Source: Polyangiaceae bacterium (lineage in GTDB: Bacteria; Myxococcota_A; Polyangia; Polyangiales; Polyangiaceae). From it: a stretch of 64,000 nt of DNA. The stretch is from contig JADJYE010000003.1 of assembly GCA_016719945.1 (NCBI GenBank), forward strand, positions 248,001 to 312,000. Direction: 5' to 3'. Below the pieces are notes generated by a model. That model had not been told where the DNA came from. It did no database searches and saw only the letters and a program-made list of their open reading frames with translations. Of this stretch, positions 8,126 to 17,320 are shown in pieces. Position numbers and translations under genes: made by a program. Every line of letters starts with the position of its first letter. The first letter of the stretch is position 1.

Positions 8126-8142
8126 GTGACCCGGACGGTCAC
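8126..8142. promoter_or_regulatory. GTGACC-N5-GGTCAC dyad before the TolC-adaptor-CusA operon (copy 2)
   Basis: GTGACCCGGACGGTCAC repeats the arms and 5-bp spacing of 4191-4207 and lies 90 bp upstream of the chosen TolC start. A further palindrome, TGACGCGCGTCA, overlaps the regulator stop at 8087-8098 and may be a related half-site or part of a terminator. The shared motif links oxidase and pump to one regulator. Confidence 0.55.
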
Positions 8143-8232
8143 AGGGTGCGCACGCAAGGGATTCGGCGACGCGCACTCGCTGCAGAGGTCACCGCGCGTC
8201 GCGCCTCCAACGCCGCGCGCATTCATGGCTCG

Positions 8233-9498
8233 ATGATTGCTACGCCCCGCCCAATGGGCACGGGCGTCTGGATGGGGAAGGCTGCGCTGCTGGCGGCCCT
8301 GCTGTCGCCGGCGGTCGCCACGGCGCAGGAGGCAGACGCTTTGCCCTCTCCTCTGTCTCTCGAGACCGTGGCTCGATACGCGCGCGAGCACCGCGCCGAG
8401 ATCGGCGCTGCGCGGGAGCGCACCCGCGCCGGCTGGGCCGCCGCGGGGGCAGCCGGGAAGCCACCCGACCCGATGCTGATGACGAGCCTCGATCACCTGC
8501 CGCTGCCCGAGGTGATGGGCGCCGACCTCAGCGTGATGTTCCAGCAGTCGATCCCGCTCTCGGGCGAGCTCGCGGCGCGGACTCGCCGCGCACAATGGGC
8601 CGCGCGTGCCTGGGAGGTCGACGAGAAGACGACCCGCCTCGACGTCGAGCGCGAGGCCGTCGAGGCGTACCTCATGTTGGCGGAGGACCAGGCGATGCGG
8701 GCCCTGGTGGCACGTCAGATCGCCAGCGTGCAGTCCCTGGAGAAGGTGGTCGAAGCGAAGATGCTGACCAGCTCGGCGAGCGCCGCCGACCTGCTGAGGA
8801 TGACGCTCGAGCGAGCGAAGCTGGAGCTCCGCAGGGACAGCCTCGATCACCAGATCAAGGTCAGCGACGCGATGCTCGACGCAGCGCTCGGCCGGGCCGT
8901 GGACGCCGCCGTCCCGGACTGCGCGCTCCCCGACGCGGCGGCGGTCCCGGCCCTGCCATCGCCTCAGCCCGACGCTTCCAAGCGCCCCGAGCTGGCGGCC
9001 ATGGGACACCGTGTCCGCGCCGCCGACGAGGAGGTCGAGGTCATGCGCCACATGCGCATGCCGATGGGCGTCTTCGGGCTCGGAGTCGCCTACACGATGA
9101 GCGATGGGCCAGGGCTGATGGCCTCGGTCGGGTTGAGCCTGCCGATCTGGGCGAGCGAATATGACCACGCCATCGACGAGGCCAAGTCGATGGCCGCGAT
9201 GGAGCGCGCCAGCCTGCAGGCGATGAAGACCATGGTCGAGGGCACCGTCGCCGCGACGAGCCACCGCCTCGAGGCCGCTCGCGCTCGCGAGTCGACGCTT
9301 CGCACTCAGCTTCTGCCGCTGAGCGAGCAGGTGTCGAAGGCGCTGCTCACCTCGTACGCCACGAGCGAGGGCTCGGTCGTATCGGTGATCGACGGGCTGC
9401 AGGCGACGCAGATGATTGAGATGGAGCACCTCGCGGCCCGCGGCGAGCTCGGCAGAGCGCGGGTCGCCTGGGCAAGAGCCACGGGCTCGGGAGAATGA
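8233..9498 (+). CDS. TolC-family outer-membrane protein (CusC-like)
   Basis: 421 aa from the ATG at 8233. The frame is open from 8146, but those extra 29 residues are Arg-rich and come before the signal peptide, so they were left out. The signal peptide is MGKAALLAALLSPAVATAQ at its core, cleaved after VATAQ. The mature part has the OEP-family helices and the VEAYLMLAEDQ and VSKALLTSYATSEGSV motifs seen in Cus-type outer-membrane proteins. First gene of the plus-strand RND operon; the adaptor begins 1 bp after its stop. The mature chain is notably Met-rich (MRHMRMPMGV), compatible with Cu/Ag export. Confidence 0.86.
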   Translation: MIATPRPMGTGVWMGKAALLAALLSPAVATAQEADALPSPLSLETVARYAREHRAEIGAARERTRAGWAAAGAAGKPPDPMLMTSLDHLPLPEVMGADLSVMFQQSIPLSGELAARTRRAQWAARAWEVDEKTTRLDVEREAVEAYLMLAEDQAMRALVARQIASVQSLEKVVEAKMLTSSASAADLLRMTLERAKLELRRDSLDHQIKVSDAMLDAALGRAVDAAVPDCALPDAAAVPALPSPQPDASKRPELAAMGHRVRAADEEVEVMRHMRMPMGVFGLGVAYTMSDGPGLMASVGLSLPIWASEYDHAIDEAKSMAAMERASLQAMKTMVEGTVAATSHRLEAARARESTLRTQLLPLSEQVSKALLTSYATSEGSVVSVIDGLQATQMIEMEHLAARGELGRARVAWARATGSGE

Positions 9499-9499
9499 C

Positions 9500-10822
9500 A
9501 TGACCGCCACCGTTCCCGCCGACCCGAGGTCGAAGATCGCACGAATCGCGGCGCTCCCATTGCTCCTGGCGGCGTTCACCGGCTTCGCTGGACCCTGCCA
9601 GGTGCACGACCACGGAGCCCCCGCGTCCTCCTCGGCGGCGAAGGCGCGCCCCGCGCCGACCGCCTCCGCGGCCGATCCGCACGCGGGTCACGACATGAGC
9701 AAGATGCCCGCGGCGGATCCGCACGCGGGCCACGACATGAGCAAAATGCCCGCGGCCGATCCGCACGCGGGCCACGACATGAGCAAGATGTCCGGCCGCG
9801 GTCCCACACCCGCGGGCTACAGCCACGTCATGCTCGACGCGGTGCCGTTCCCGGAGCTTGGCTTCTCCACCGCCAAGGTCGAGCGCCGCCCGCTCTCGCG
9901 GCGCGTGCGCACCACCGGCTGGGTCACCGTGGACGAGACGCAGACCAGCCACGTCCACGCCAAGGTCCGTGGCGTGGTCGTCGCCAGCCATGGCCGCTTC
10001 GTGGGCTCGAGCGTGAAGAAGGGTGAGGCGCTCGTCAGCCTGTACAGCGAGGGCATCCTCGCGGCGGAGCTCGAGCTGCTCTCGCTGGTGCAGCAGCGAC
10101 AGGCGCTCGAGGCCGCTGCGCCAGGGGGGGCCGTGGGGCAGGCGCTCGATCCGGTGGTCGAAGCCGCGCGCAAGCGCTTCGCCCTCTGGGACGTGTCTGC
10201 GGGGCAGGTCGCGAAGGTCGAGAAGACCGGCAAGCCAGCTCGCGGCGTGACCCTCACCGCGCCGCGCGACGGCGTCATCCTCGCGCGCGGCGCCATCGAC
10301 GGCATGTACGTGGAGCAGGCCACCGACCTGTTCGTGATCTCCGACGTGAGCAAGCTCTGGATCGTGTTCGACGTCTTCGAGCGCGACATGCCCTACGTCG
10401 CGATCGGGCAGGAGGCGACCTTCCGCTGCGAAGGGATGACCCACGCGCACGACGCCAAGGTCTCCTATCTGTCGCCGACCATCGATCCCGCGACGCGCTC
10501 GCTGCGCGCGCGGGCGAGCGTCGACAACCAGGCAGGCACGCTGCGCCCGGGCGCGTTCTCCAGCGTCGAGCTGAAGATCGACCTCGGCGAGGGGCTCGCC
10601 ATTCCGGAGGACGCGCTGCTGAGGACCGGAGAGCGGGACCTCGTCTACATGGTGCACGACGGTATGGCGATGGCCGTCGAGGTGAAGGCGACCCCCGGCG
10701 CCGACGGCTTCGTGCGCATCGACGAGGGCCTGCTGGAGGGCGACGTCGTGGTGACCGGCGCGCAGTTCTTCGTCGACTCCGAGAGCCGGCTCGGTCGCTC
10801 GGGCACCGGACATGTCCACTGA
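9500..10822 (+). CDS. His/Met-rich RND periplasmic adaptor (CusB-like)
   Basis: 440 aa. Hydrophobic signal region (IARIAALPLLLAAFTGFAG) with a Cys at about residue 33, then three near-identical 14-aa repeats of ADPHAGHDMSKMP (about residues 57-98). The adaptor core follows: VRTTGWVTVDETQTSHVHAK, the lipoyl part GRFVGSSVKKGEALVSLYS, the beta-barrel WIVFDVFERDMPYV, and LRPGAFSSVELKI. E. coli CusB binds Cu(I)/Ag(I) through N-terminal methionines; here the repeated His-Met-Met units look like an expanded form of the same feature. It overlaps the pump gene by 11 bp. The C-terminus ends GTGHVH. Confidence 0.9.
   Translation: MTATVPADPRSKIARIAALPLLLAAFTGFAGPCQVHDHGAPASSSAAKARPAPTASAADPHAGHDMSKMPAADPHAGHDMSKMPAADPHAGHDMSKMSGRGPTPAGYSHVMLDAVPFPELGFSTAKVERRPLSRRVRTTGWVTVDETQTSHVHAKVRGVVVASHGRFVGSSVKKGEALVSLYSEGILAAELELLSLVQQRQALEAAAPGGAVGQALDPVVEAARKRFALWDVSAGQVAKVEKTGKPARGVTLTAPRDGVILARGAIDGMYVEQATDLFVISDVSKLWIVFDVFERDMPYVAIGQEATFRCEGMTHAHDAKVSYLSPTIDPATRSLRARASVDNQAGTLRPGAFSSVELKIDLGEGLAIPEDALLRTGERDLVYMVHDGMAMAVEVKATPGADGFVRIDEGLLEGDVVVTGAQFFVDSESRLGRSGTGHVH
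9668..9793 (+). repeat. Three tandem 42-bp coding repeats (His/Met metal-binding units)
   Basis: Units at 9668-9709, 9710-9751 and 9752-9793 differ at only a few bases and encode AADPHAGHDMSKMP three times, the last ending in S. Each unit carries two His and two Met. In-frame 42-bp tandem repeats of this identity could change copy number by slippage. Confidence 0.92.
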
Positions 10823-13800
10823 GCCGAACGCAGCGAGCCCCATCGCCTGGTTGATCCGCGCGTGCGCGGGACGGGCTGCGCTGGTGATCTGGATCGCGAT
10901 CGCCCTGGCCGTGCTGGGGGTGTGGAGCGCCAGGCGCGCCCCCCTCGACGCGCTGCCGGACCTCTCGGACACGCAGGTCGTCATCGCCACCGAGTGGATG
11001 GGGCGCAACCCCACGCTGATCGAGGACCAGGTCACGTATCCCGTCGCCACCGCGTTCCTCGGCGCGCCCAAGGTGAAGGCGGTGCGCGGCTTCACCATGT
11101 TCGGGATGAGCTTCGTCTACGTCGTCTTCGAGGACGGGACGGATCCCTACTGGGCCCGCGCGCGCGCGCTCGAGCAGCTGGCGAAGGTCCAGTCGCGGCT
11201 GCCGCCGGGCGTGACCCCGCAGATCGGACCGGACGCTACCAGCGTCGGCTGGGTCTACCAATACGCGCTCGTCGACGACAGCGGCCAGCACGACCAGCAA
11301 GAGCTACGCGCCCTCCAGGACTGGACCCTGCGCTACGCCCTGCAGGGGATCGAGGGCGTGTCCGAGGTCGCTACCGTCGGCGGCTTCGAGAAGGAGTACC
11401 AGATCGAGGTCGACCCTGGGCGGCTGCGCGCCTACGGGCTCGCCCTGGGCGACGTCGTCGCGGCCGTCAGCGGCGCCAATGGTGAGGTGGGTGGGCGCGT
11501 GCTGGAGATGTCGCAGCACGAGTATGCCATCCGTGGCCGCGGCTATGTCGGCTCGCGCGAGGACTTCGAAAGCGCGGTCATCGCCGTGCGCGGCGGGGGG
11601 CGGCCGATCAGCGTGGGCGACGTCGCCCAGGTGACCGTGGGTGGCGCCATCCGCCGCGGACTGGCGGACCTCGACGGTCGCGGTCCGGTGGTCGGTGGCA
11701 TCGTGGTCATGCGCACCGGGGAGAACGCCCTCGAAGTGTGCCGACGCACGAAGAAGAAGCTCGAGGAGCTGGCGCCGAGCTTGCCCCCTGGCGTGCGAGT
11801 CGTGCCCGTCTATGACCGCAGCCGCTTGATCGAGGCCTCGCTGTCGACCCTGGGCACGAACCTGCTGCAGATCGTGGGCGTCGTGCTGGTCACCATCGGG
11901 CTGTTCTTGTTTCACTTGCGCTCGTCCCTGGTGGTCGTGGTCACGCTGCTGGTGGCGACCTCGGCCTCGTTCATTGCGTTCTGGGCCCTCGATCTGACGA
12001 TCAGCATCATGTCCCTCGCGGGCGTCATCCTCGCGCTCGGCGACATGGTCGACTCCACGGTCGTGATGGTCGAGGACGCGCACAAACGCATCGCCGAGGC
12101 GGAAGCGCGGGGTGAGCCCATCGACCGCCAGGGCGTCATCATCTCCTCCGCGCAGCGGCTCGGGCCGTCGCTGTTCGGCGCGCTGCTGGTCTTGACCGTG
12201 GCGTTCTTGCCGGTGTTCGCGCTGACCGGGGAGGAGGGGCGGCTCTTTCGCCCGCTGGCCGTCGCCAAGACCGCCTCCATGGCGGTGGCCTCGGTGCTGG
12301 CGATCACGCTCGTCCCCGCGTTGATGGTGTGGCTGCTGCGCGGGCGCATCCGACCGGCCGAGCAGAACCCGATCGCCCGTCTGGCGGCGGCGATCTACCG
12401 GCCCCTGCTCCGCGTCGCGCTGCGCGCGCGCTGGCTGATCCTGGCGGCGGCCGTCGCGCTGGTCGCCGCGACCGCCATCCCGGCGCGCAAGCTGGGGTCG
12501 GAGTTCATGCCGCCGCTGTACGAACAGGACCTGCTCTACATGCCCGTCAGCGTGCCCTCGATGCCCGTCTCCGAGGCGGAGCGCATCTTGCGCTGGCAGG
12601 ACCAACGCATCCGCGAGGTGCCGGAGGTCGAGCAGGTGTTCGGCAAGGCGGGCCGCGCCGAGACGGCGCTCGATCCCGCGCCGCTCACCATGTTCGAGAC
12701 GATCGTGCGGCTGAAGCCCAAGGAGCAATGGCGGCCCGGGCTGACGCTCGAGGCGCTGATCGCCGAGCTCGACGCGAAGACCAAGACCCCCGGCATGCAG
12801 GGCGCGTGGACCATGCCGATCAAGGCACGCGTCGACATGCTGTCCACCGGGATTCGCACACCCATCGGCGTCAAGGTGTTCGGCAAGGACCTCGCCACGA
12901 TCGCCGCGATCGAGGCGCAGATCGAGGGCGTGCTACGCGACGTCCCCGGTACGCGCAGCGTATACGCCGAGCGGGAGCTGGGTGGCTTCTACATCGACGT
13001 CGTCCCGCGCCGTGAGGCGCTCGCTCGCTACGGTGTGTCGGTCCGCGAGCTGCTCGACACCGTCGAAGCCAGCGTCGGCGGCGTGACCGCCACGACGACG
13101 TTCGAAGGCCGCGAGCGTTATCGCGCGGTCGTACGCTACCCGCGGGAGCTGCGCGACGACCCCGAGGCGCTCAAGTCCGTGCTCGTCCCCGTGCGCGTCG
13201 CGCCGCTCCCCGACGTGCTCGGCGGGCAGCTGAGCTCCGGGGCCAGCGACGCGCTCCTGTACCCGGGGCGCCCCCCTCAGGGCTATGGCAGCGCGATGGG
13301 TGCTCCGGGAGGCTCGCGGGCGATGGATGGCTCGATGGCGGGCGGCATGGGGCCCGCGGGGCCAGCGCTCGGCGGCGGACCCAACAATGGCGCCATGCCG
13401 TCGGGTGGCGCCAGAGCGACGGCGCAGTCGACGCCAGGCGCCGCGGGGCCGGCGGTCCCGCTCGGTCAGCTCGCCGACGTGAAGGTCGTGCTCGACGCGC
13501 CGATGATCAAGAGCGAAGCGGGCCAGCTCGTGGGTTGGATCTACGTCGACATCGAGGGTCAGGACATCGGCGCCTACGTCGACGAAGCCAAGGCCGCGTC
13601 GCGCGCGGCCGTCACTCTGCCTCCTGGTTACACCGTGAAGTGGACGGGCCAATACGAGCTGCTCGAGCGAGTGCGGGAGCGCCTGGCCTTCATCCTGCCC
13701 CTGACCCTGGCGCTGATCGTCGGCATCCTCTATCTCAACTTCCGCGGCGCCACGGCGACGGCGCTGGTGCTGACCTCGGTCCCGTTCGCGGCCGTTGGCT

Positions 13801-14224
13801 CCGTGTGGACGCTGTGGTGGCTCGGCTTCAACACCTCGGTCGCGGTGTGGGTCGGCATGATCGCGCTCTGGGCGTCGCCGCGGAGACAGCGAGCGTCATG
13901 GTCGTCTATCTCGAGGAGGCGTTCCACGAGGGGCTCGCCAGCGGGCGCATCACGGACTCTTCCAGCTTGCTGGCGGCCGTGGTCGACGCTGGCTCGCTCC
14001 GCGTGCGGCCGCTGCTCATGACCGTGCTCACCAACGTCTTCGGCTTGATGCCCATCCTGTTCGACGACGGCGTCGGCTCCGACGTCGCAAAGCGGATCGC
14101 CGCCCCGATGTGGGGCGGGCTGGTCTCCCTCACGGCGCTGACCCTGGTCGTCGTGCCCTGCGCCTACGTCGTCTGGCGGATGCACACGCTGAGGGCCGCC
14201 GCTGGCGCGAAGGTGGCTGGGTAG
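10812..14224 (+). CDS. CusA-type heavy-metal RND pump (one frameshift near 13870)
   Basis: Inner-membrane proton-driven pump, about 1137 aa when the frame is restored. The first frame runs from the ATG at 10812 through PDLSDTQVVIATEWMGRNP, the TM4 motif GDMVDSTVVMVEDAHKR, the central domain and TM helices to VAVWVGMIAL; it then meets a shift in the run CTCTGGGCG (13866-13873). The next frame continues GVAAETASVMVVYLEEAFHEG and the last helices to the stop at 14224. Adding one G restores the conserved sequence. HME-RND pumps of this subtype export Cu(I)/Ag(I). Odd feature: a ~75 aa Gly/Met/Pro/Ser-rich insert (13205-13440) between VLVPVRV and VPLGQLADV, absent from typical CusA. The frameshift may be a sequencing slip. 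Confidence 0.87.
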
Positions 14225-14245
14225 TCGGCTGCCCGCGAAACCGCG

Positions 14246-17200
14246 CTAGTCAGCGGGGGCAAGACCCCGCCTCCTCGCGATGACGTCGTAGAGCACAGGC
14301 AGCACGAGCAGCGTCAGGAGCGTCGAGGAGATGATCCCTCCGATGACCACCGTCGCCAGCGGCCGCTGGACCTCGGCGCCGAGCCCGGTGTTCAAGGCCA
14401 TGGGGAGAAAGCCGAGCCCCGCGACGAGCGCGGTCATGAGCACCGGCCGTAGCCTGCGCGTCGCGGCCTCGACGACGGCCTCTCGTGGAGACAGCCCCTT
14501 GGTCAGGAGGTCGCGAATGGTCGACACGAGCACCATGTCGCCCAGCACGGCGACGCCAGAGAGCGCGACGAAGCCGACTCCCGCCGACACGCTGAACGGG
14601 ATCTCCCGGAGGTACAACGCGACGATGCCTCCGATCGCGGCGAACGGAACTCCCGTGAAGACGCGGAGCGCATCGAGGACGCGCCCGTACGTGAAGTAAA
14701 GGAGCACCAAGATCAGCCCGAGCGCGATCGGCACGACGACCATGAGCCGCTCCTGGGCCCTCTGGAGCTGCTCGTACTGACCACCGAAGCGCACGTAGTA
14801 CCCCGGCGGCATCGTGATCGTGTCGTCGATCTGTCTCCTCGCCTCGTCGACGAAGCCTCCCACGTCGCGTCCGCGGACGTTCGCCTGAACCACGACGCGT
14901 CGCTTGGCCCACTCGCGCTGGATCGTCGCGGGTCCGTCGACGATCTGAAGCGTCGCGAGCTTCGCGAGAGGGACGCGGTCGCCGTTGGGGGCGGTCACCA
15001 GGACCTTGCCGAGATGCTCGACGTCGAGCCGATAGCGGTCGTGGATGCGAACGGCGATCGGGATCCTTCGATCCGCTTCCTGCATCGCGCCGACCTCGAG
15101 CCCGCCGAGCGCACGAACGACCTCCAACACGTCGCGGGCCGCGACCCCGTGGCGCGCGATCGCGTCACGATCGACGACGATCTGGAGCACCGGCTGCCCC
15201 GTGACCTGCTCCACGGTGACGTCGGTCGCGCCCGGAATCTTCTTCAGCAGCGCCTCGATGTCGCGGGCCTTCAGCTTCAACAGCTCGAGGTCATCGCCGA
15301 AGAGCTTGACGCCCACGTCGCTGCGGATCCCCGCGACCATTTCGTTTACGCGCATCTCGATCGGCTGCATGAACGCGGCGCGCATCCCGGGTAGGTCTGC
15401 CACGGCCAGCTGCATCTCCTCGACGAGCTCGTCCTGCGTCGTCGCCTTCGTCCAGCGCTCGCGGGGCTTGAGGGTGATGAACACGTCCGACAGCTCGAGG
15501 CCCATCGGATCGGTCGCCACCTCCGGCGTGCCCGTTCGCGTCCAGATGTGCTCGATCTCGTCGGGGAACTCCGCCAGCAGCAGCAGCTCGATCTGCGATC
15601 CGTAGCGGGTCGACTCGTCGACGCTGACGCCTGACAAGCGGACCGTGTTGATCACGATCGCGCCTTCGCGGAGCCGCGGGACGAACTCGGCGCCCAGCCG
15701 CGGAACGAGCAGCGCCGCGCCGGCGAGGGCGGCCACGGCGACGCCCAGCACGACCCAGCGCAGGCGCAGCGAGAGCGCCAGCGCCGGTCGGTAGACCGCC
15801 AGCAGCGCGCGCATGACGAGGTCACGGCCACGCCTCGGGTGGCGAGGAAGGAACAGGCTGGCCAACACCGGCATCAACGTCAGCGAGAGCACCATCGAGC
15901 CGACCAGCGCGAAGATGACGGTGAGCGCCATCGGCCTGAAGAGCTTCCCCTCCATCCCTTCGAGGAACAGGATCGGGAGGTAGACGATCATGATGATCAG
16001 CTCTCCGAACATCGTAGGTCGACGGACCTCGAGCGCCGCGTCGCGAACGATCTCGAGCCGCGTCCGCCGCGACTTGTCCTCGGAGAGCCGATGCATCGAG
16101 TTTTCGACCATGATCACCGAGCTGTCGACGACGAGGCCAAAGTCGATCGCGCCCAGGCTCATCAGGCTGCCGGCGATCCCCGCGCGCAGCATGAGGTCGA
16201 ACGCAAACAGCATCGCCAGCGGGATGGCGGACGCCACGATCAGGCCAGCGCGGAGGTTGCCGAGGAACACGAACAGCACCGCGATGACGAGCAGCGCGCC
16301 TTCGAGGAGGTTGTTTCGAACCGTGCGCAGCACGTGGTCCACGAGCTCGGTTCGCTCGTAGACGACCTCGACCTCGACCCCCGGCGGGAGCGATTTTTCG
16401 ATCTCCTTCAGGCGCAAGGCGAGCTGTCGCGTGACCTCGTGGCTGTTCTCGCCGATCAGCATGAAGCCGAGACCCAGGACGACCTCACCCTTGCCGTCGG
16501 CCGTCACCGCCGCGCGGCGCACCTCGCGACCGTCCACCACCTCCGCGACGTCGCGCACGAGCACGGGGACGCCATCCTTCGTGGCGACGACGATGCGCTC
16601 GATGTCTTCGCGCGAGGAGACGAGACCGATCCCCTGGACGAGGCTCGCCTCGCCGGCCGCATCGAGGGTGCCGCCACCGACGTTGGCGTTGTTCTTGTCG
16701 AGCGCCTCGATCAGCGCCGCGAGGGTGAGGCCGCGCGAGTGTAGCTCCGCCGGATCGACGATGACATGGACCTGGCGCTCGTCCCCGCCCCACGCGTTGA
16801 CCTCCGCGACTCCGGGTACGGAGCGAAGCTGCGGGGCGATGACCCAGTCCTGCGTCGACCGCAGCTCAGCGAGCGATCTCTGCTCGCTCTTCACGACGTA
16901 GTGGAAGACCTCGCCGAGCCCGGTCGCGACGGGGCCCAGCTGGGGCTTCTCGATGCCGGCGGGGAGCTCGAGCGCCTGCAGTCGTTCGGAGACGAGCTGG
17001 CGCGCGAGGTAAATGTCGATCCCATCTTCGAAGATCAGGGTGACTTGAGACAACCCGAACCTCGTCAGAGAGCGCACCTCCTTCAGCCCCTTGAGCCCGG
17101 AGAGCGCCCGCTCGATCGGCGCAGTGATCTGCCGCTCGATCTCGGTAGGCGAGAGCTCCGGGGCGACCGTGTTCACCTGGACCTGCACCGGCGTCGTGTC

Positions 17201-17320
17201 CGGGAACGCGTCGACGGGCAGCGTGCGCAGCGCGAGCAGACCCATGATGACGAGCCCGCACGACCCGAGCAGGACGACCAGCCGATGCCGGAGCGAGAGG
17301 TCGATGATGCGCTCGAGCAT
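14246..17320 (-). CDS. CzcA-type heavy-metal RND pump
   Basis: 1024 aa, intact, full family length. N-terminal TM1 (VVLLGSCGLVIMGLLAL) followed by LPVDAFPDTTPVQVQVNT, the proton-relay helix DFGLVVDSSVIMVEN (the DFG..VD...VEN pattern of CzcA with the Asp, Asp and Glu present), VAEVNAWGGDERQVHV in the porter domain, and the second half with GVAVLGDMVLVSTI. The motif set fits divalent-cation (Zn/Co/Cd) pumps rather than Cu(I) pumps. The ATG shares one base with the adaptor stop (TGATG). Last gene of a unit that probably starts at the ECF sigma gene; it ends 21 bp from the convergent CusA gene. Confidence 0.93.
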   Translation of the reverse strand: MLERIIDLSLRHRLVVLLGSCGLVIMGLLALRTLPVDAFPDTTPVQVQVNTVAPELSPTEIERQITAPIERALSGLKGLKEVRSLTRFGLSQVTLIFEDGIDIYLARQLVSERLQALELPAGIEKPQLGPVATGLGEVFHYVVKSEQRSLAELRSTQDWVIAPQLRSVPGVAEVNAWGGDERQVHVIVDPAELHSRGLTLAALIEALDKNNANVGGGTLDAAGEASLVQGIGLVSSREDIERIVVATKDGVPVLVRDVAEVVDGREVRRAAVTADGKGEVVLGLGFMLIGENSHEVTRQLALRLKEIEKSLPPGVEVEVVYERTELVDHVLRTVRNNLLEGALLVIAVLFVFLGNLRAGLIVASAIPLAMLFAFDLMLRAGIAGSLMSLGAIDFGLVVDSSVIMVENSMHRLSEDKSRRTRLEIVRDAALEVRRPTMFGELIIMIVYLPILFLEGMEGKLFRPMALTVIFALVGSMVLSLTLMPVLASLFLPRHPRRGRDLVMRALLAVYRPALALSLRLRWVVLGVAVAALAGAALLVPRLGAEFVPRLREGAIVINTVRLSGVSVDESTRYGSQIELLLLAEFPDEIEHIWTRTGTPEVATDPMGLELSDVFITLKPRERWTKATTQDELVEEMQLAVADLPGMRAAFMQPIEMRVNEMVAGIRSDVGVKLFGDDLELLKLKARDIEALLKKIPGATDVTVEQVTGQPVLQIVVDRDAIARHGVAARDVLEVVRALGGLEVGAMQEADRRIPIAVRIHDRYRLDVEHLGKVLVTAPNGDRVPLAKLATLQIVDGPATIQREWAKRRVVVQANVRGRDVGGFVDEARRQIDDTITMPPGYYVRFGGQYEQLQRAQERLMVVVPIALGLILVLLYFTYGRVLDALRVFTGVPFAAIGGIVALYLREIPFSVSAGVGFVALSGVAVLGDMVLVSTIRDLLTKGLSPREAVVEAATRRLRPVLMTALVAGLGFLPMALNTGLGAEVQRPLATVVIGGIISSTLLTLLVLPVLYDVIARRRGLAPAD

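Noticed and set aside
9668..9793. Short direct repeats considered as a CRISPR array
   Set aside because: Units are contiguous and in frame with a gene, without spacers.
9347..11098. 583-codon minus frame with repeated HVVARVRIGRG units
   Set aside because: The apparent repeat is just the reverse side of the His/Met repeat in the adaptor gene.
15839..16744. 301-codon plus frame opposite the CzcA gene
   Set aside because: Low-complexity charged shadow; the minus strand has full pump motifs.
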